A DNA stretch of 42,152 bases from Acidobacteriota bacterium (GCA_016215215.1 JACRKW010000088.1:1-42152); one strand, 5' to 3'; shown: positions 21,127 to 29,084, numbered from the stretch's first letter. The notes: generated from the sequence alone by a model not told the origin. Numbers and translations: made by a program.

Positions 21127-22275
21127 TCAACGCGCTGCCGCGGCCTGCCTGTCGCCTGCGGCGGGTCCTGGCCACACGGCGATCACTTCGACGTTGGTCA
21201 CCAGTTCTCTCGTCCTGCGGGCTGGCAGGGTCACCCTGAACAACGCTTGAAACTTGTCGGGAAGCTCGCCCGTGCCTGCAAGCCGCTCCACTAGGTCCAC
21301 CAAGTCGCGGCCCGTCGTCAGGTACTCGGCTACCCCTTCCGCCGCTCGACCGTGATTGGCAGCAATCAGCGTCACCGCGATCCCGTCGTGATAGCTCGGC
21401 CGTCGCGTGAGGACCGCGTGCTTGATCAACCGCCCGTGCACATCAGAACCGTCCGAATACGTGATCGTTGAGCCTTCCACTTCGACGTGTGTCTGATTCA
21501 CGATGAAGTGCAGTCCCGCTTGTTGATCGTCCAGGTACCAGTTCGTTCGCCCGGAGCCTATCGCAATCAGGTGGTTGTCGTGGCGTTCCGGCAGTTGGTC
21601 TTCAGAGTCAATCGCCCGGCAACGTACGTGCGCACCCTCCTCGTGCAGGCAGCTCAGGATCTTCAGAACCGACTCCACTTCTCCCGCCGAATAGTAATGC
21701 CGCGAAGGAGCCCACTCGGCTATGTTATCGGCGCCAAGCACCGCCCCAAGCTTATCTTTCTGCTGCTCGTTGTTCACGTGGATGTCGCGCACATACCGGT
21801 ACTGTGCGTCCCGGAAAAACAGCGGCGATGTGAAAACAATCGTAGTTTCAGCGCCATTCTGCAGGTAAGGCGACCAGAACTTCTGGAACGCCTCTCTTCC
21901 CTCAGCGCTCTCTGCCTCCTGCCGCCTTCCCGTCACTTCCAGACGGTACGGCGACTTGGACACCGATACGTGTATTCCGGAGTCGTTCGCGGCCGACTCG
22001 GAAAACTCGCGCAGGGTCCGGTTCACCTTGTGCCGCAGCGGGTAGATGTTCGTCGCATCGCGCCTCTGCTTCGCCCCTCCATCTCCGTAAATGGCCTCCA
22101 CCAGTTCCTGCGGTTGGCACTCAGCCTTGCCTTTGAGATAACGCTCGCTCAACTGTTGGATCAGCTTGAGCTCCGCATCCCTCCGCATGCTCCGCAGTTC
22201 CTCCTCCAAACCGCACATGAACACGCGCAATTCCCGGCTGAACGGTGCAGCCTTTTCACCATGCTCCATTTCCAC
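21127..22275 (-). CDS. Winged-helix-like protein with C-terminal domain of unknown function
   Basis: 382 residues with no signal peptide. The front half (about 30-115) has AELKLIQQLSERYLKGK, then YPLRHKVNRTLREFSES and HVSVSKSPYRLEV. This resembles the winged-helix modules at the front of many acidobacterial regulators. The back half begins FWSPYLQNGAETTIVFTSPL and contains LIAIGSGRTNWYLDD (236-250) and VTLIAANHGRAAEGVAEYLT (311-330). That looks like an alpha/beta fold with a ligand pocket, but I cannot name the family. The start is GTG 22275; ATG 22269 is an alternative two codons later. It converges on the HExxH gene. A DNA-binding sensor is the most natural reading, held as inference. Confidence 0.65.
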   Translation of the reverse strand: MEMEHGEKAAPFSRELRVFMCGLEEELRSMRRDAELKLIQQLSERYLKGKAECQPQELVEAIYGDGGAKQRRDATNIYPLRHKVNRTLREFSESAANDSGIHVSVSKSPYRLEVTGRRQEAESAEGREAFQKFWSPYLQNGAETTIVFTSPLFFRDAQYRYVRDIHVNNEQQKDKLGAVLGADNIAEWAPSRHYYSAGEVESVLKILSCLHEEGAHVRCRAIDSEDQLPERHDNHLIAIGSGRTNWYLDDQQAGLHFIVNQTHVEVEGSTITYSDGSDVHGRLIKHAVLTRRPSYHDGIAVTLIAANHGRAAEGVAEYLTTGRDLVDLVERLAGTGELPDKFQALFRVTLPARRTRELVTNVEVIAVWPGPAAGDRQAAAAR

Positions 22276-22392
22276 TGGTCTTCTCGTCCTTCAGTGATTG
22301 CCCCATCCATGTGTGCCGAACCTGCAATCCTATATTCACAAGACGTGGCGTGTCCACTCTTCCCGCACGGCGTTGCGCTAAACTCCCCCTGA

Positions 22393-23091
22393 ATGCTCCC
22401 CCTCCTGCTCGCCTTCCAACTCGCGCCCGCTGCCTCCCCCATGGTCGAAAACACCCGCGCCCACCTTCGCATCGAGCGCAAGTCCATCCCCGGCGATCGC
22501 ATCCCCACTCCTTACGGCGAAATCCTCCTGCCGCCTCGCGCCCGCCCCAACCGCCCCCTCCCCCTCGTCATCCACTTCCACGGCGCCCCCTGGCTGGCCG
22601 AGCAGTCCATCCGGCATGCCATGCCTCATGCCGCCGCCCTCGCCGTCCAACTCGGCGCCGGTTCGCGCGTCTACGCGCAACCCTTCCTTGAGCCGTCGGC
22701 TTTCCAGTCCATCCTCAACGCCCTCAACCGCCCCCGCGGCCCGATCTACCTCTCCGGGTTCAGCGCCGGATATGGCGCCATTCGCGAGATCCTCCGCCAG
22801 CCCGAGAACTCGCCGCTCATCACCGGCGTGCTTCTGCTCGATGGCATCCACGCCGGCTACGAACAACCCGAGGAGCAACGCCATCCCCTGCCCGCCGACA
22901 TCGAACCCTACCTCGAATACGCCCGCAAAGCCGCCTCCCGTCAAACCCGCTTCTCCATCCTCCACTCCGAGATCTTCCCCGGCTCATATGCGTCCACCAC
23001 CGAAACCACGGACTGGCTGCTCTCCCAACTCGGACTCCGCCGCAAACCGGTCCTCCGTTGGGGCCCCCTGGGCATGCAGATCCTGCCCTGA
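22393..23091 (+). CDS. Alpha/beta-hydrolase-fold protein, possibly C-terminally truncated
   Basis: Predicted exported esterase-like protein of 232 residues. The N-terminus is hydrophobic (MLPLLLAFQLAPAASP). VIHFHGAPWL looks like an oxyanion-hole strand, and YLSGFSAGYGAI holds the nucleophile elbow GxSxG with Ser124. LLLDGIHAGY offers a candidate acid, Asp150. A catalytic His near the C-terminus, expected after the last strand, is not visible: no His follows LHSEIFPG, and the protein stops at GMQILP. The stop is 19 bp from the end of the convergent DinB gene. Either the His is supplied elsewhere or the gene has lost its tail. There is no Shine-Dalgarno; TAAACT lies 8 bases before the ATG. Confidence 0.65.
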   Translation: MLPLLLAFQLAPAASPMVENTRAHLRIERKSIPGDRIPTPYGEILLPPRARPNRPLPLVIHFHGAPWLAEQSIRHAMPHAAALAVQLGAGSRVYAQPFLEPSAFQSILNALNRPRGPIYLSGFSAGYGAIREILRQPENSPLITGVLLLDGIHAGYEQPEEQRHPLPADIEPYLEYARKAASRQTRFSILHSEIFPGSYASTTETTDWLLSQLGLRRKPVLRWGPLGMQILP

Positions 23092-23110
23092 AAACGCTCC
23101 GGTAGCCGCC

Positions 23111-23710
23111 CTACTTCTTCGGGAAGCCCGCCTCTGCCATCACTTCCTTGATCTGGTTCACGTGCCGTTCCGTGTGCCCGCCGATCAGCACATACCACTG
23201 CAGCCCGTCCAGATCCCCAAACACCGGATGCGGCGCAAAGTGCACTCGCAAGTCGTCGCCCGTCTCCCTCACATAAGCGATGTTTTTGTCCCGCGCCGAC
23301 TTGAAGGCCTCCGCTAACTCTTTGATGTTCTTGTACTTGCCCACGGGACGGATGCTCTCCGGAGCCTGGAACTTCTGCTCCCGAACCGGCAGCATCTTCA
23401 CCAGCATCATGTCCGTCTCGCGAGGGTTCGCCTTCTTCTTCTCCGGCGTCGCCGGAGCCTGCATCGCCTTCTGCACCAGTTGAGGAATCATCAACTCGGT
23501 CGCGGCAATGTGCTCGGCCACTTCCATCACGGACCAGCCGGTGGCCGGCTTCCACTTCAACTGCGCCTCGCTTAGCCCGGTAACGGTGTCCAGGAACAGT
23601 TTTCTGGTGGCATGCAGTTCGCTCATGCAGTAATCCCTGTCTCCCTGGGAGAGGGTCTGCGCGCTCAGTGCGGCCCCGAGAATCAGATAGCAAATTGCAG
23701 TTCGAGTCAT
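23111..23710 (-). CDS. Exported DinB-like (DinB_2) four-helix protein
   Basis: 199 residues with a short signal peptide (MTRTAICYLILGAALSAQ) and a DinB-like four-helix bundle. The metal triad of the family is visible: His67 in EVAEHIAATE, and His179 and His183 in GGHTERHVNQI. TGWSVMEVAEHI is the typical family phrase. Cytoplasmic relatives include thiol-dependent transferases (the DinB/YfiT group); an exported form suggests a periplasmic metal-dependent role, not defined here. The ATG is at 23710, with no strong ribosome binding site. Confidence 0.8.
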   Translation of the reverse strand: MTRTAICYLILGAALSAQTLSQGDRDYCMSELHATRKLFLDTVTGLSEAQLKWKPATGWSVMEVAEHIAATELMIPQLVQKAMQAPATPEKKKANPRETDMMLVKMLPVREQKFQAPESIRPVGKYKNIKELAEAFKSARDKNIAYVRETGDDLRVHFAPHPVFGDLDGLQWYVLIGGHTERHVNQIKEVMAEAGFPKK

Positions 23711-23808
23711 TGTCTCAAGCTACCATCCCCGCCGCGCCTTCGCACTCACGCCCTCCGGCGAGGGGCTAAAGTCTTCGCCTGACCTCGCCGATAAGACATT
23801 AGGTTCAC

Positions 23809-24990
23809 ATGGAACCCCCTGAGACTATGTCTGCTCGCGAGGAGACGCTGGTAGCTCAACGAGCTCCCAGTCTGAGTGCACCCGCATCTCCGCTGGTCAG
23901 CGAGCCTCTGGGCCGTGCCACCATCCTCCTGGTCGACAGCGTCGAGATCAATCGCCAGCTCCTGAAGGGCATCCTCAAGGCCGGGCCCTTCCGCCTCCTG
24001 GAGGCCCGCCAACCTTCCGACGCCTTCGCCATCCTTGATCGCGAGCCCGTGGACCTGATCATCGCCGACCTGATGCTGCCCGAAGTAGGCGGCTCCATGG
24101 ACGGCGGTCTGGACTTCTGCCGGCGGCTCAAAGCCCATCGCCGCACCAGGTTGATCCCCATCCTGATCCTCACCAGCGTCCAAGGCATCGACAACGAAGT
24201 CGCCGGTCTCGAATCCGGCGCCGATGAATTCCTCATCAAGCCCCTTCAGCCCGCTGTCGTCCGCACCCGCGTCCGCACCATGCTGCGCAACAAGCGCACC
24301 ATCGACTCTCTCGAGGAGGCCGAAACCATCCTGTTCGCCCTCGCCCAGACCGTCGAACAGCGCGACCAGGAGACCGGCAACCACTGCCAGCGCCTCGCCG
24401 CATTGAGCGTCGCCCTCGGCACGGCCCTGGGCCTCCCCGAGGAAGATCTCGTCGCCCTCTACCGCGGCGGCTACCTGCATGACATCGGCAAGATCGCCGT
24501 CCCTGACGCCATCCTCTTCAAACGCGGCGTGCTCAACGAGGAAGAGTGGACCATCATGCGCTCCCACACCTGGAAGGGTGAGGAGATCTGCCACCGCATG
24601 CGTTCGCTCGCGCCCGTCCTGCCCATCATCCGCAACCATCACGAGAAGTGGGACGGCTCCGGCTACCCCGATTCGCTCGCCGGCGAGCAGATCCCCCTCC
24701 TGTCCCGCATCCTTCAACTCGCCGACATCTACGACGCTCTCACCTCGCGCCGCAGCTACAAGTCGGCTTACACCCCCGAGGAGGCCGTGGCGATGATCCA
24801 GCAGGAGGCCGCCATGGGCTGGCGCGACCCTGAACTCGTCTCCGTATTTGTTGAAATGGTTCGCGAACCGAACTTCGTCGCCCGCTCCGCCGCCCTCTTC
24901 GCTCCCAGCACCGGCGACCCTGCCGAGGACGCCGAACTCCAGTCCATGCGCGAATCCCTCGCCCGCATGTCCCGCGAAGTCCTCAAGTAG
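23809..24990 (+). CDS. Response regulator with HD-GYP cyclic-di-GMP phosphodiesterase domain
   Basis: 393-residue signalling protein. The receiver domain (about 36-150) has the phosphoacceptor Asp87 in IIADLMLPE and Lys134 in FLIKP. The first acidic pocket reads LLVDSVEINR, with one Asp and a Ser in place of the usual second acid. The HD-GYP domain (about 165-350) shows GGYLHDIGKIAVPD with H214 and D215, NHHEKWDGSGYP, and SLAGEQIPLLSRILQLADIYDA, so the catalytic metal site and GYP motif are complete. It should hydrolyse cyclic-di-GMP when its receiver is activated. No histidine kinase is adjacent. The start is ATG 23809, or ATG 23827 six codons later. The stop abuts the feoB stop with no base between. 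Confidence 0.93.
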   Translation: MEPPETMSAREETLVAQRAPSLSAPASPLVSEPLGRATILLVDSVEINRQLLKGILKAGPFRLLEARQPSDAFAILDREPVDLIIADLMLPEVGGSMDGGLDFCRRLKAHRRTRLIPILILTSVQGIDNEVAGLESGADEFLIKPLQPAVVRTRVRTMLRNKRTIDSLEEAETILFALAQTVEQRDQETGNHCQRLAALSVALGTALGLPEEDLVALYRGGYLHDIGKIAVPDAILFKRGVLNEEEWTIMRSHTWKGEEICHRMRSLAPVLPIIRNHHEKWDGSGYPDSLAGEQIPLLSRILQLADIYDALTSRRSYKSAYTPEEAVAMIQQEAAMGWRDPELVSVFVEMVREPNFVARSAALFAPSTGDPAEDAELQSMRESLARMSREVLK

Positions 24991-26871
24991 CTAGCTGAAC
25001 ACCCTGTACGCCGCCAGCGCGCACAGCCACGCCAGCGCCCCCATATACGCAAACTGCACCGCCGGCCACTTCCATCCACCCGTCTCCCGCCGCACCACCG
25101 CCAGCGTCGACATGCACTGCATCGCAAATGCGAAGAACACCAGCAGCGCTACCGCGCCCGCAAATGTCAGGTCCTTCTGCAACGCTGCCTGCAACCCTGC
25201 CGAGTCTTTATCCGGCTCCATTCCGTAAATCGTCCCTAGCGTCCCCACGATTACTTCCCGCGCCGCCAGCGACGTCACCAGCCCGATGCCGATCTTCCAG
25301 TTGAATCCCAAGGGTGCAATCAGCGGCTCGATCGCCCGCCCCAGCGTCCCCGCCAGGCTCTGCTCGATCGGCGGAGCCTTCCCGTCCACCAGCGGAATGC
25401 TCGCCAGCGCCCACAACACCACCGACACCCCAAGGATCACCGTTCCCGCCCGCTTCAGAAAGGCTAGCGCCCGGTCGTACAACCGCAAGCCCACCGTCCG
25501 CCACGACGGCACCCGGTAGGGCGGCATCTCCAGTACGAACGGCGTCCGCTCGCTCTTCAATATCGACGATTTCAAAACCTTCGCCGTCAGCACCGCCGCC
25601 GCGAATCCCAGCACGTACAACCCCATCAGCGCCGCCGCCCGCGTATGCACGAACGGCCCGATGAACTGCCGGTCCGGAATGAACGCCGCGATAATCAACG
25701 TGTACACCGGCAGCCGCGCCGAGCACGTCATGAACGGCGCGATCAGGATCGTCGCAATCCGGTCCCGCTTGTTTTCGATCGTGCGCGTCGCCATGATCGC
25801 CGGCACCGCGCACGCGTAGGCCGATAGCAGCGGAATGAAGCTCTTGCCCTGCAGTCCCACCCGCGCCATGGTACGGTCTGCGATCAGCGCCGCCCGCGCC
25901 AGGTAGCCCGAATCCTCCAGCACCGTGATGAACAGGAACAGCAGCAGGATCTGCGGCATGAACACCAGCACGGCGCCCACGCCGCTCCACACGCCGTCCA
26001 CAAGCAGGGAGCGCAGTACGCCCTCCGGCAGTACCGCCCGCATCAAACCACCGGCCGCCGCCACCGCCCACTCCACGCCGTCCATCAGCGGGCGCGCCCC
26101 TGTGAAGATCGTCTGAAACACCGCCCCCACCACCAGCACGAAGCTCAGCGGCCCCCACACCGCGTGCAGGAACACGGCGTCCAGCCGCCGCGTCCACACC
26201 GGAGGCGCCGGATGTGTGTAGCCCGCCTCCCGGCTCACCTCGCGCGCCCACTGCCTGCACGCCGGGACGTCCTGCAACACCGGCAGTTCCACCGGCTTGG
26301 GCACGCCGATGCCCCCGGTGAGGAACCGCGCCACTTCCTCCACACCCTCGCCGGTTGACGCGCTCGCCAGCACCACCGGCGCTCCCAACTCGTCCGCCAA
26401 TGCCCCCGTGTCCACCGCGCCGCCCCGCTGCCTCATGTCGTCCGCCATGTTCAGCACAACCAGCGTCGGGATCCGCAGGCTCAGCACCGATGCCGCAAGC
26501 GGCAGGTGCCGGCTGAGGTTGGTGGCGTCCAGGATCAGGATCACGCCGTCGGGCCGCTTCAACCCAGGCATCTTCCCATGCAGCACGTCGTGCGATACGC
26601 GCTCGTCCTCGGAACGCGCGTGCAGGCTGTAGACGCCCGGCAGGTCCACCAGTTCCACATCGTGGCCCCCCGGGAGATCCGCCTTCCCCGTGTGGTGCTC
26701 CACCGTCACGCCGGGGAAATTCGCCACCTTCTGCCGCAGGCCCGTCAGCCTGTTGAACAGCGTGGACTTGCCCGCGTTCGGCGGGCCGATGATCGCCACC
26801 AGTTTGTGCGTTGCCGCTGTGCCCGCACTGGCGGGCGCGCACGAACCGGCGCACTCGTGGCAGTCGCCCAT
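24991..26871 (-). CDS. feoB: Ferrous iron transport protein B
   Basis: Inner-membrane Fe2+ transporter with a GTPase head. The 626-residue protein is at the short end of the family. It begins with a Cys/His motif (MGDCHECAGSC). The GTPase domain follows with G1 GPPNAGKST, G3 DLPGVY and G4 NMAD, then membrane helices with the gate segments (LLSAYACAVPAIMATRTI and FMTCSARLPVYTLI). MQCMSTLAVVRRETGGWKW marks the last part. feoA lies 3 bp upstream on the same strand. Its last codon abuts the convergent HD-GYP gene. No feoC is seen. Confidence 0.96.
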   Translation of the reverse strand: MGDCHECAGSCAPASAGTAATHKLVAIIGPPNAGKSTLFNRLTGLRQKVANFPGVTVEHHTGKADLPGGHDVELVDLPGVYSLHARSEDERVSHDVLHGKMPGLKRPDGVILILDATNLSRHLPLAASVLSLRIPTLVVLNMADDMRQRGGAVDTGALADELGAPVVLASASTGEGVEEVARFLTGGIGVPKPVELPVLQDVPACRQWAREVSREAGYTHPAPPVWTRRLDAVFLHAVWGPLSFVLVVGAVFQTIFTGARPLMDGVEWAVAAAGGLMRAVLPEGVLRSLLVDGVWSGVGAVLVFMPQILLLFLFITVLEDSGYLARAALIADRTMARVGLQGKSFIPLLSAYACAVPAIMATRTIENKRDRIATILIAPFMTCSARLPVYTLIIAAFIPDRQFIGPFVHTRAAALMGLYVLGFAAAVLTAKVLKSSILKSERTPFVLEMPPYRVPSWRTVGLRLYDRALAFLKRAGTVILGVSVVLWALASIPLVDGKAPPIEQSLAGTLGRAIEPLIAPLGFNWKIGIGLVTSLAAREVIVGTLGTIYGMEPDKDSAGLQAALQKDLTFAGAVALLVFFAFAMQCMSTLAVVRRETGGWKWPAVQFAYMGALAWLCALAAYRVFS

Positions 26872-26874
26872 CGC

Positions 26875-27141
26875 CTATTGCTTTCTGAGTAGAATGTGCC
26901 GCGCCGTCTCGCGCCGCAGCGCGATCTCCGAGCCATCCACCCGGAACACCCGCGGGTCGCCTCCCGGTGCGCTGTGCGCCACCGTGATCGCGTGCCCCGG
27001 CACGAATCCAAGCTCCATCAGGCGGTGCGCAAAGTCCGCCGGCAGGTCGATCCGCTCCAGCGTCCCTTCTTCGTTCTCGCCCAGATCCGCCAGGCTCGCC
27101 GGTCCGTTTGCCCGCGCTCCGTTCTTGAAACTCAGTTGCAT
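26875..27141 (-). CDS. feoA: Ferrous iron transport protein A (FeoA, SH3-like)
   Basis: Small cytoplasmic partner of FeoB, 88 residues. It has the FeoA pattern SLADLGENEEGTLERIDL, then HRLMELGFVPGHAITVAH and GSEIALRRETARHILL. The frame is open much further upstream, but homology begins only near MQLSFKNG, so ATG 27141 is chosen. The purine-rich GGAG is only one base from that ATG, too close for normal use; a CTG two codons later would have standard spacing, so the true start is uncertain by a few residues. The stop is 3 bp before feoB. Divergent from the MerR-TPR gene, with 73 bp between. Confidence 0.9.
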   Translation of the reverse strand: MQLSFKNGARANGPASLADLGENEEGTLERIDLPADFAHRLMELGFVPGHAITVAHSAPGGDPRVFRVDGSEIALRRETARHILLRKQ

Positions 27142-27210
27142 TCTCCTTTTTCTATCGTCCTCCTCGCCCGCCCCGGAGTCAAGCCCCGCAAGCCCCCTGT
27201 TCGCGGATGC

Positions 27211-27216
27211 TACAAT
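27211..27216 (+). promoter_or_regulatory. -10-like TACAAT at the start of the MerR-TPR gene
   Basis: TACAAT overlaps the first possible ATG (27215) and ends 7 bases before an in-frame GTG (27224). If it is the -10 box, transcription would begin at or next to that GTG and the message would be leaderless. No good -35 box was seen. Confidence 0.3.
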
Positions 27217-28141
27217 GAGCCCCGTGCCCGATCCGGCAACCAAGCGCTCATACTCACGCGACGAAGTTTGCCGCCTCCTCGGCCTCCGCGAAGCTACCAT
27301 CGAGCAGTGGGAGTCCCACGGTTTCGTGCCGCGCGCCGAAACCTACGCCTTCCGCGACCTTGTGGCTCTCAAAGCCTTGCGCGAATTGAAGCACAAGCGC
27401 ATCCCCCCGCAACGCATCTGCCTCATCCTCAAGTCTCTCCGCAACAAGCTCACCCACATCGTCGATCCCCTCAGCGAGTTGAAGATCTTCTCCGACGGCC
27501 GGCGCCTCGCCGTTCAGGTGGATGGCGCGAAGATGGAACCCATCAGCGGCCAGTTGCTGCTGGATTTCGACCGTGAGGAACTGCGCCGCCTCTTGCAATT
27601 CCCTGGCAAGAGAGCCGACGACACCCTGGCCCAGGCCGTCGCATCCCGTCTACTCGAATCCGCCAAGTGGTTCGATCGCGGCGTCGAACTCGAGCAGACC
27701 GGCGCGCCCCCGGACCACATCATCGCCGCTTACCGCAAGGCCCTCGAGCACGACCCCAACTCCGCCGCTCCCCATGTCAACCTCGGCACCGTCTTCTTCC
27801 ACCAGAAGAACTGGCGCGAGGCCGAAGCCCACTACCGCGCCGCCATCCAGATCAACCCCGGCTACGCCCTCGCTCATTTCAACCTCGGCAATCTGCAGGA
27901 CGAGATGAACGACACCGCCGCCGCCCTCGCCTCCTACCTCCGTGCCCTCGAGATTCAGCCCACTTACGCCGACGCTCACTACAATGTCGCCCTCATTTAT
28001 CAGGGCAAGGGCGACACCATGCGCGCCGTCCGCCACTGGCGCTCCTACCTCAAGCTCGACCCCTCCGGCTACTGGGCCTCCATCGCCCGCCGCGAACTCT
28101 CCCGCCTCCGCCAGGAGACCATCGTCGGCGGTGCCCACTAG
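27215..28141 (+). CDS. MerR-type HTH regulator fused to TPR repeats
   Basis: 308 residues from ATG 27215, or three fewer from GTG 27224. The N-terminal MerR-like helix-turn-helix reads YSRDEVCRLLGLREATIEQW and then ALKALRELKHKRIPPQRI. A middle domain without clear family follows. At least three tetratricopeptide repeats come after about residue 150 (AYRKALEHDPNSAAPHVNLG, HYRAAIQINPGYALAHFNLG, YLRALEIQPTYADAHYNVAL). It probably binds DNA and a protein partner. It is divergent from feoA, so regulation of feoAB is possible but unproven. It is the last C-rich gene before the base-composition flip at its 3' end. Confidence 0.85.
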   Translation: MSPVPDPATKRSYSRDEVCRLLGLREATIEQWESHGFVPRAETYAFRDLVALKALRELKHKRIPPQRICLILKSLRNKLTHIVDPLSELKIFSDGRRLAVQVDGAKMEPISGQLLLDFDREELRRLLQFPGKRADDTLAQAVASRLLESAKWFDRGVELEQTGAPPDHIIAAYRKALEHDPNSAAPHVNLGTVFFHQKNWREAEAHYRAAIQINPGYALAHFNLGNLQDEMNDTAAALASYLRALEIQPTYADAHYNVALIYQGKGDTMRAVRHWRSYLKLDPSGYWASIARRELSRLRQETIVGGAH

Positions 28142-28180
28142 ACCCCCGCGCTCTAAAGACGAGCCAGCCGGCGGCGGGCC

Positions 28181-28186
28181 TACAAT
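28181..28186 (+). promoter_or_regulatory. -10-like TACAAT before the adenosyltransferase gene
   Basis: TACAAT lies 8 bases before ATG 28195, placing a start of transcription within about two bases of the start codon. It recurs in the same context as at 27211. No clear -35 was found; GGAAG next to it could act as a weak ribosome binding site in a longer message. Confidence 0.35.
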
Positions 28187-28194
28187 GGAAGCGC

Positions 28195-28815
28195 ATGGCG
28201 GAACGACCATTTGACGAACCGCGTCTGAAGCTGAACCGGATCTACACAAAGACCGGCGATGAGGGAGAGACGCAACTCGCGAGCGGGGAGCGCGTGAGGA
28301 AAGACACGGCACGCCTGGAATGTTACGGGACGGTGGACGAGCTGAACTCACTGGTGGGGCTTGCGGCGGTCTCGGCGGGAGAGAGGCCGGAACTGGCGGA
28401 GCTGGCGGCGATTCTCGAGCGGGTGCAGCACGAACTGTTCAACCTCGGGTCGACTCTGGCCACCTCTCCGGGTAAGGCGCGCGCGCGCCAGGCGCGGATC
28501 ACGGAGGAGGACGTCGCGCAACTGGAAACCGGGATGGACCGGATCACGGCCGCGCTGCCGCCGCTGACCAGCTTTGTGCTGCCGGGCGGGGCGCGGATCA
28601 ACGCCGAGCTGCACGTCTGCCGGACTGTGTGCCGGCGGGCGGAGCGCCGTCTGGTGGCGGCAGCGCGCGAGGAGGAGATGGACGGGGTGAGCCTGCGTTA
28701 CTTGAACCGGCTCAGTGACGCGTTCTTCGTCTGGAGCCGCTGGACGAACCTGCTGCTGGGCGTGGAGGAGCGGCTGTGGTCGCCGAACAAAGCGGCGGGC
28801 GGACGGGAGTCCTGA
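28195..28815 (+). CDS. PduO-type cob(I)alamin adenosyltransferase
   Basis: Transfers the adenosyl group of ATP to cob(I)alamin, making the B12 coenzyme for enzymes such as methylmalonyl-CoA mutase. The 206-residue product shows the N-terminal ATP loop IYTKTGDEGETQL, the helix RLECYGTVDELNSLVG, the phrase SFVLPGGARINAELHVCRT and the conserved VCRRAERRLV, then LSDAFFVWSRW. All main PduO-family motifs are present. It is the first gene right of the base-composition flip and uses mainly G-ending codons, unlike the gene 53 bp upstream on the same strand. No other cobalamin genes are nearby. Confidence 0.93.
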   Translation: MAERPFDEPRLKLNRIYTKTGDEGETQLASGERVRKDTARLECYGTVDELNSLVGLAAVSAGERPELAELAAILERVQHELFNLGSTLATSPGKARARQARITEEDVAQLETGMDRITAALPPLTSFVLPGGARINAELHVCRTVCRRAERRLVAAAREEEMDGVSLRYLNRLSDAFFVWSRWTNLLLGVEERLWSPNKAAGGRES

Positions 28816-29061
28816 GCGGCGCGGCGGCGCATGTGGTCGGCTCCCCGGGTATCGTCCTTGAACAGGCGGTCGAAGACGCCGAAGCTGCGGACGGGTGCGT
28901 AGTTGGTCGCCCCGGCCGAAGTTGGCGGCGCTGGATTCGTCGAAGCGGCGGGTGTGGAGCAGGACCCGCTCGACGCGATGTGCGGCCGCCTGCCGGTGGA
29001 AGCGGGTGAGGCGCTGGAGAGCGAGCTCAGAGCCGGGCAGCTGTATTCTGTCTGCGACTTC

Positions 29062-29083
29062 GCTCTGGCGCTCCCGCCAGGGC
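29062..29083. terminator. GC-rich hairpin between convergent adenosyltransferase and kgd genes
   Basis: GCTCTGGCG (29062-29070) pairs with CGCCAGGGC (29075-29083) across the 4-base loop CTCC, with one G-T wobble. It lies directly after the kgd stop codon on the minus strand. There is no T-tract on either side, so it would be a stem without the classic tail. It could also stabilise 3' ends. The 28816-29061 stretch before it holds no recognisable gene. Confidence 0.4.
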
Positions 29084-29084
29084 G

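Noticed and set aside
28142-28194. Replication origin at the skew flip
   Set aside because: The gap is only 53 bp, with no DnaA box, AT-rich unwinding region, dnaA, dnaN or parAB seen. The skew change is kept as a finding, the origin is not claimed.
28816-29061. Small gene after the adenosyltransferase (for example the frame at 28903-29100)
   Set aside because: No ribosome binding site or family pattern, and it would run through the hairpin and into the kgd end.
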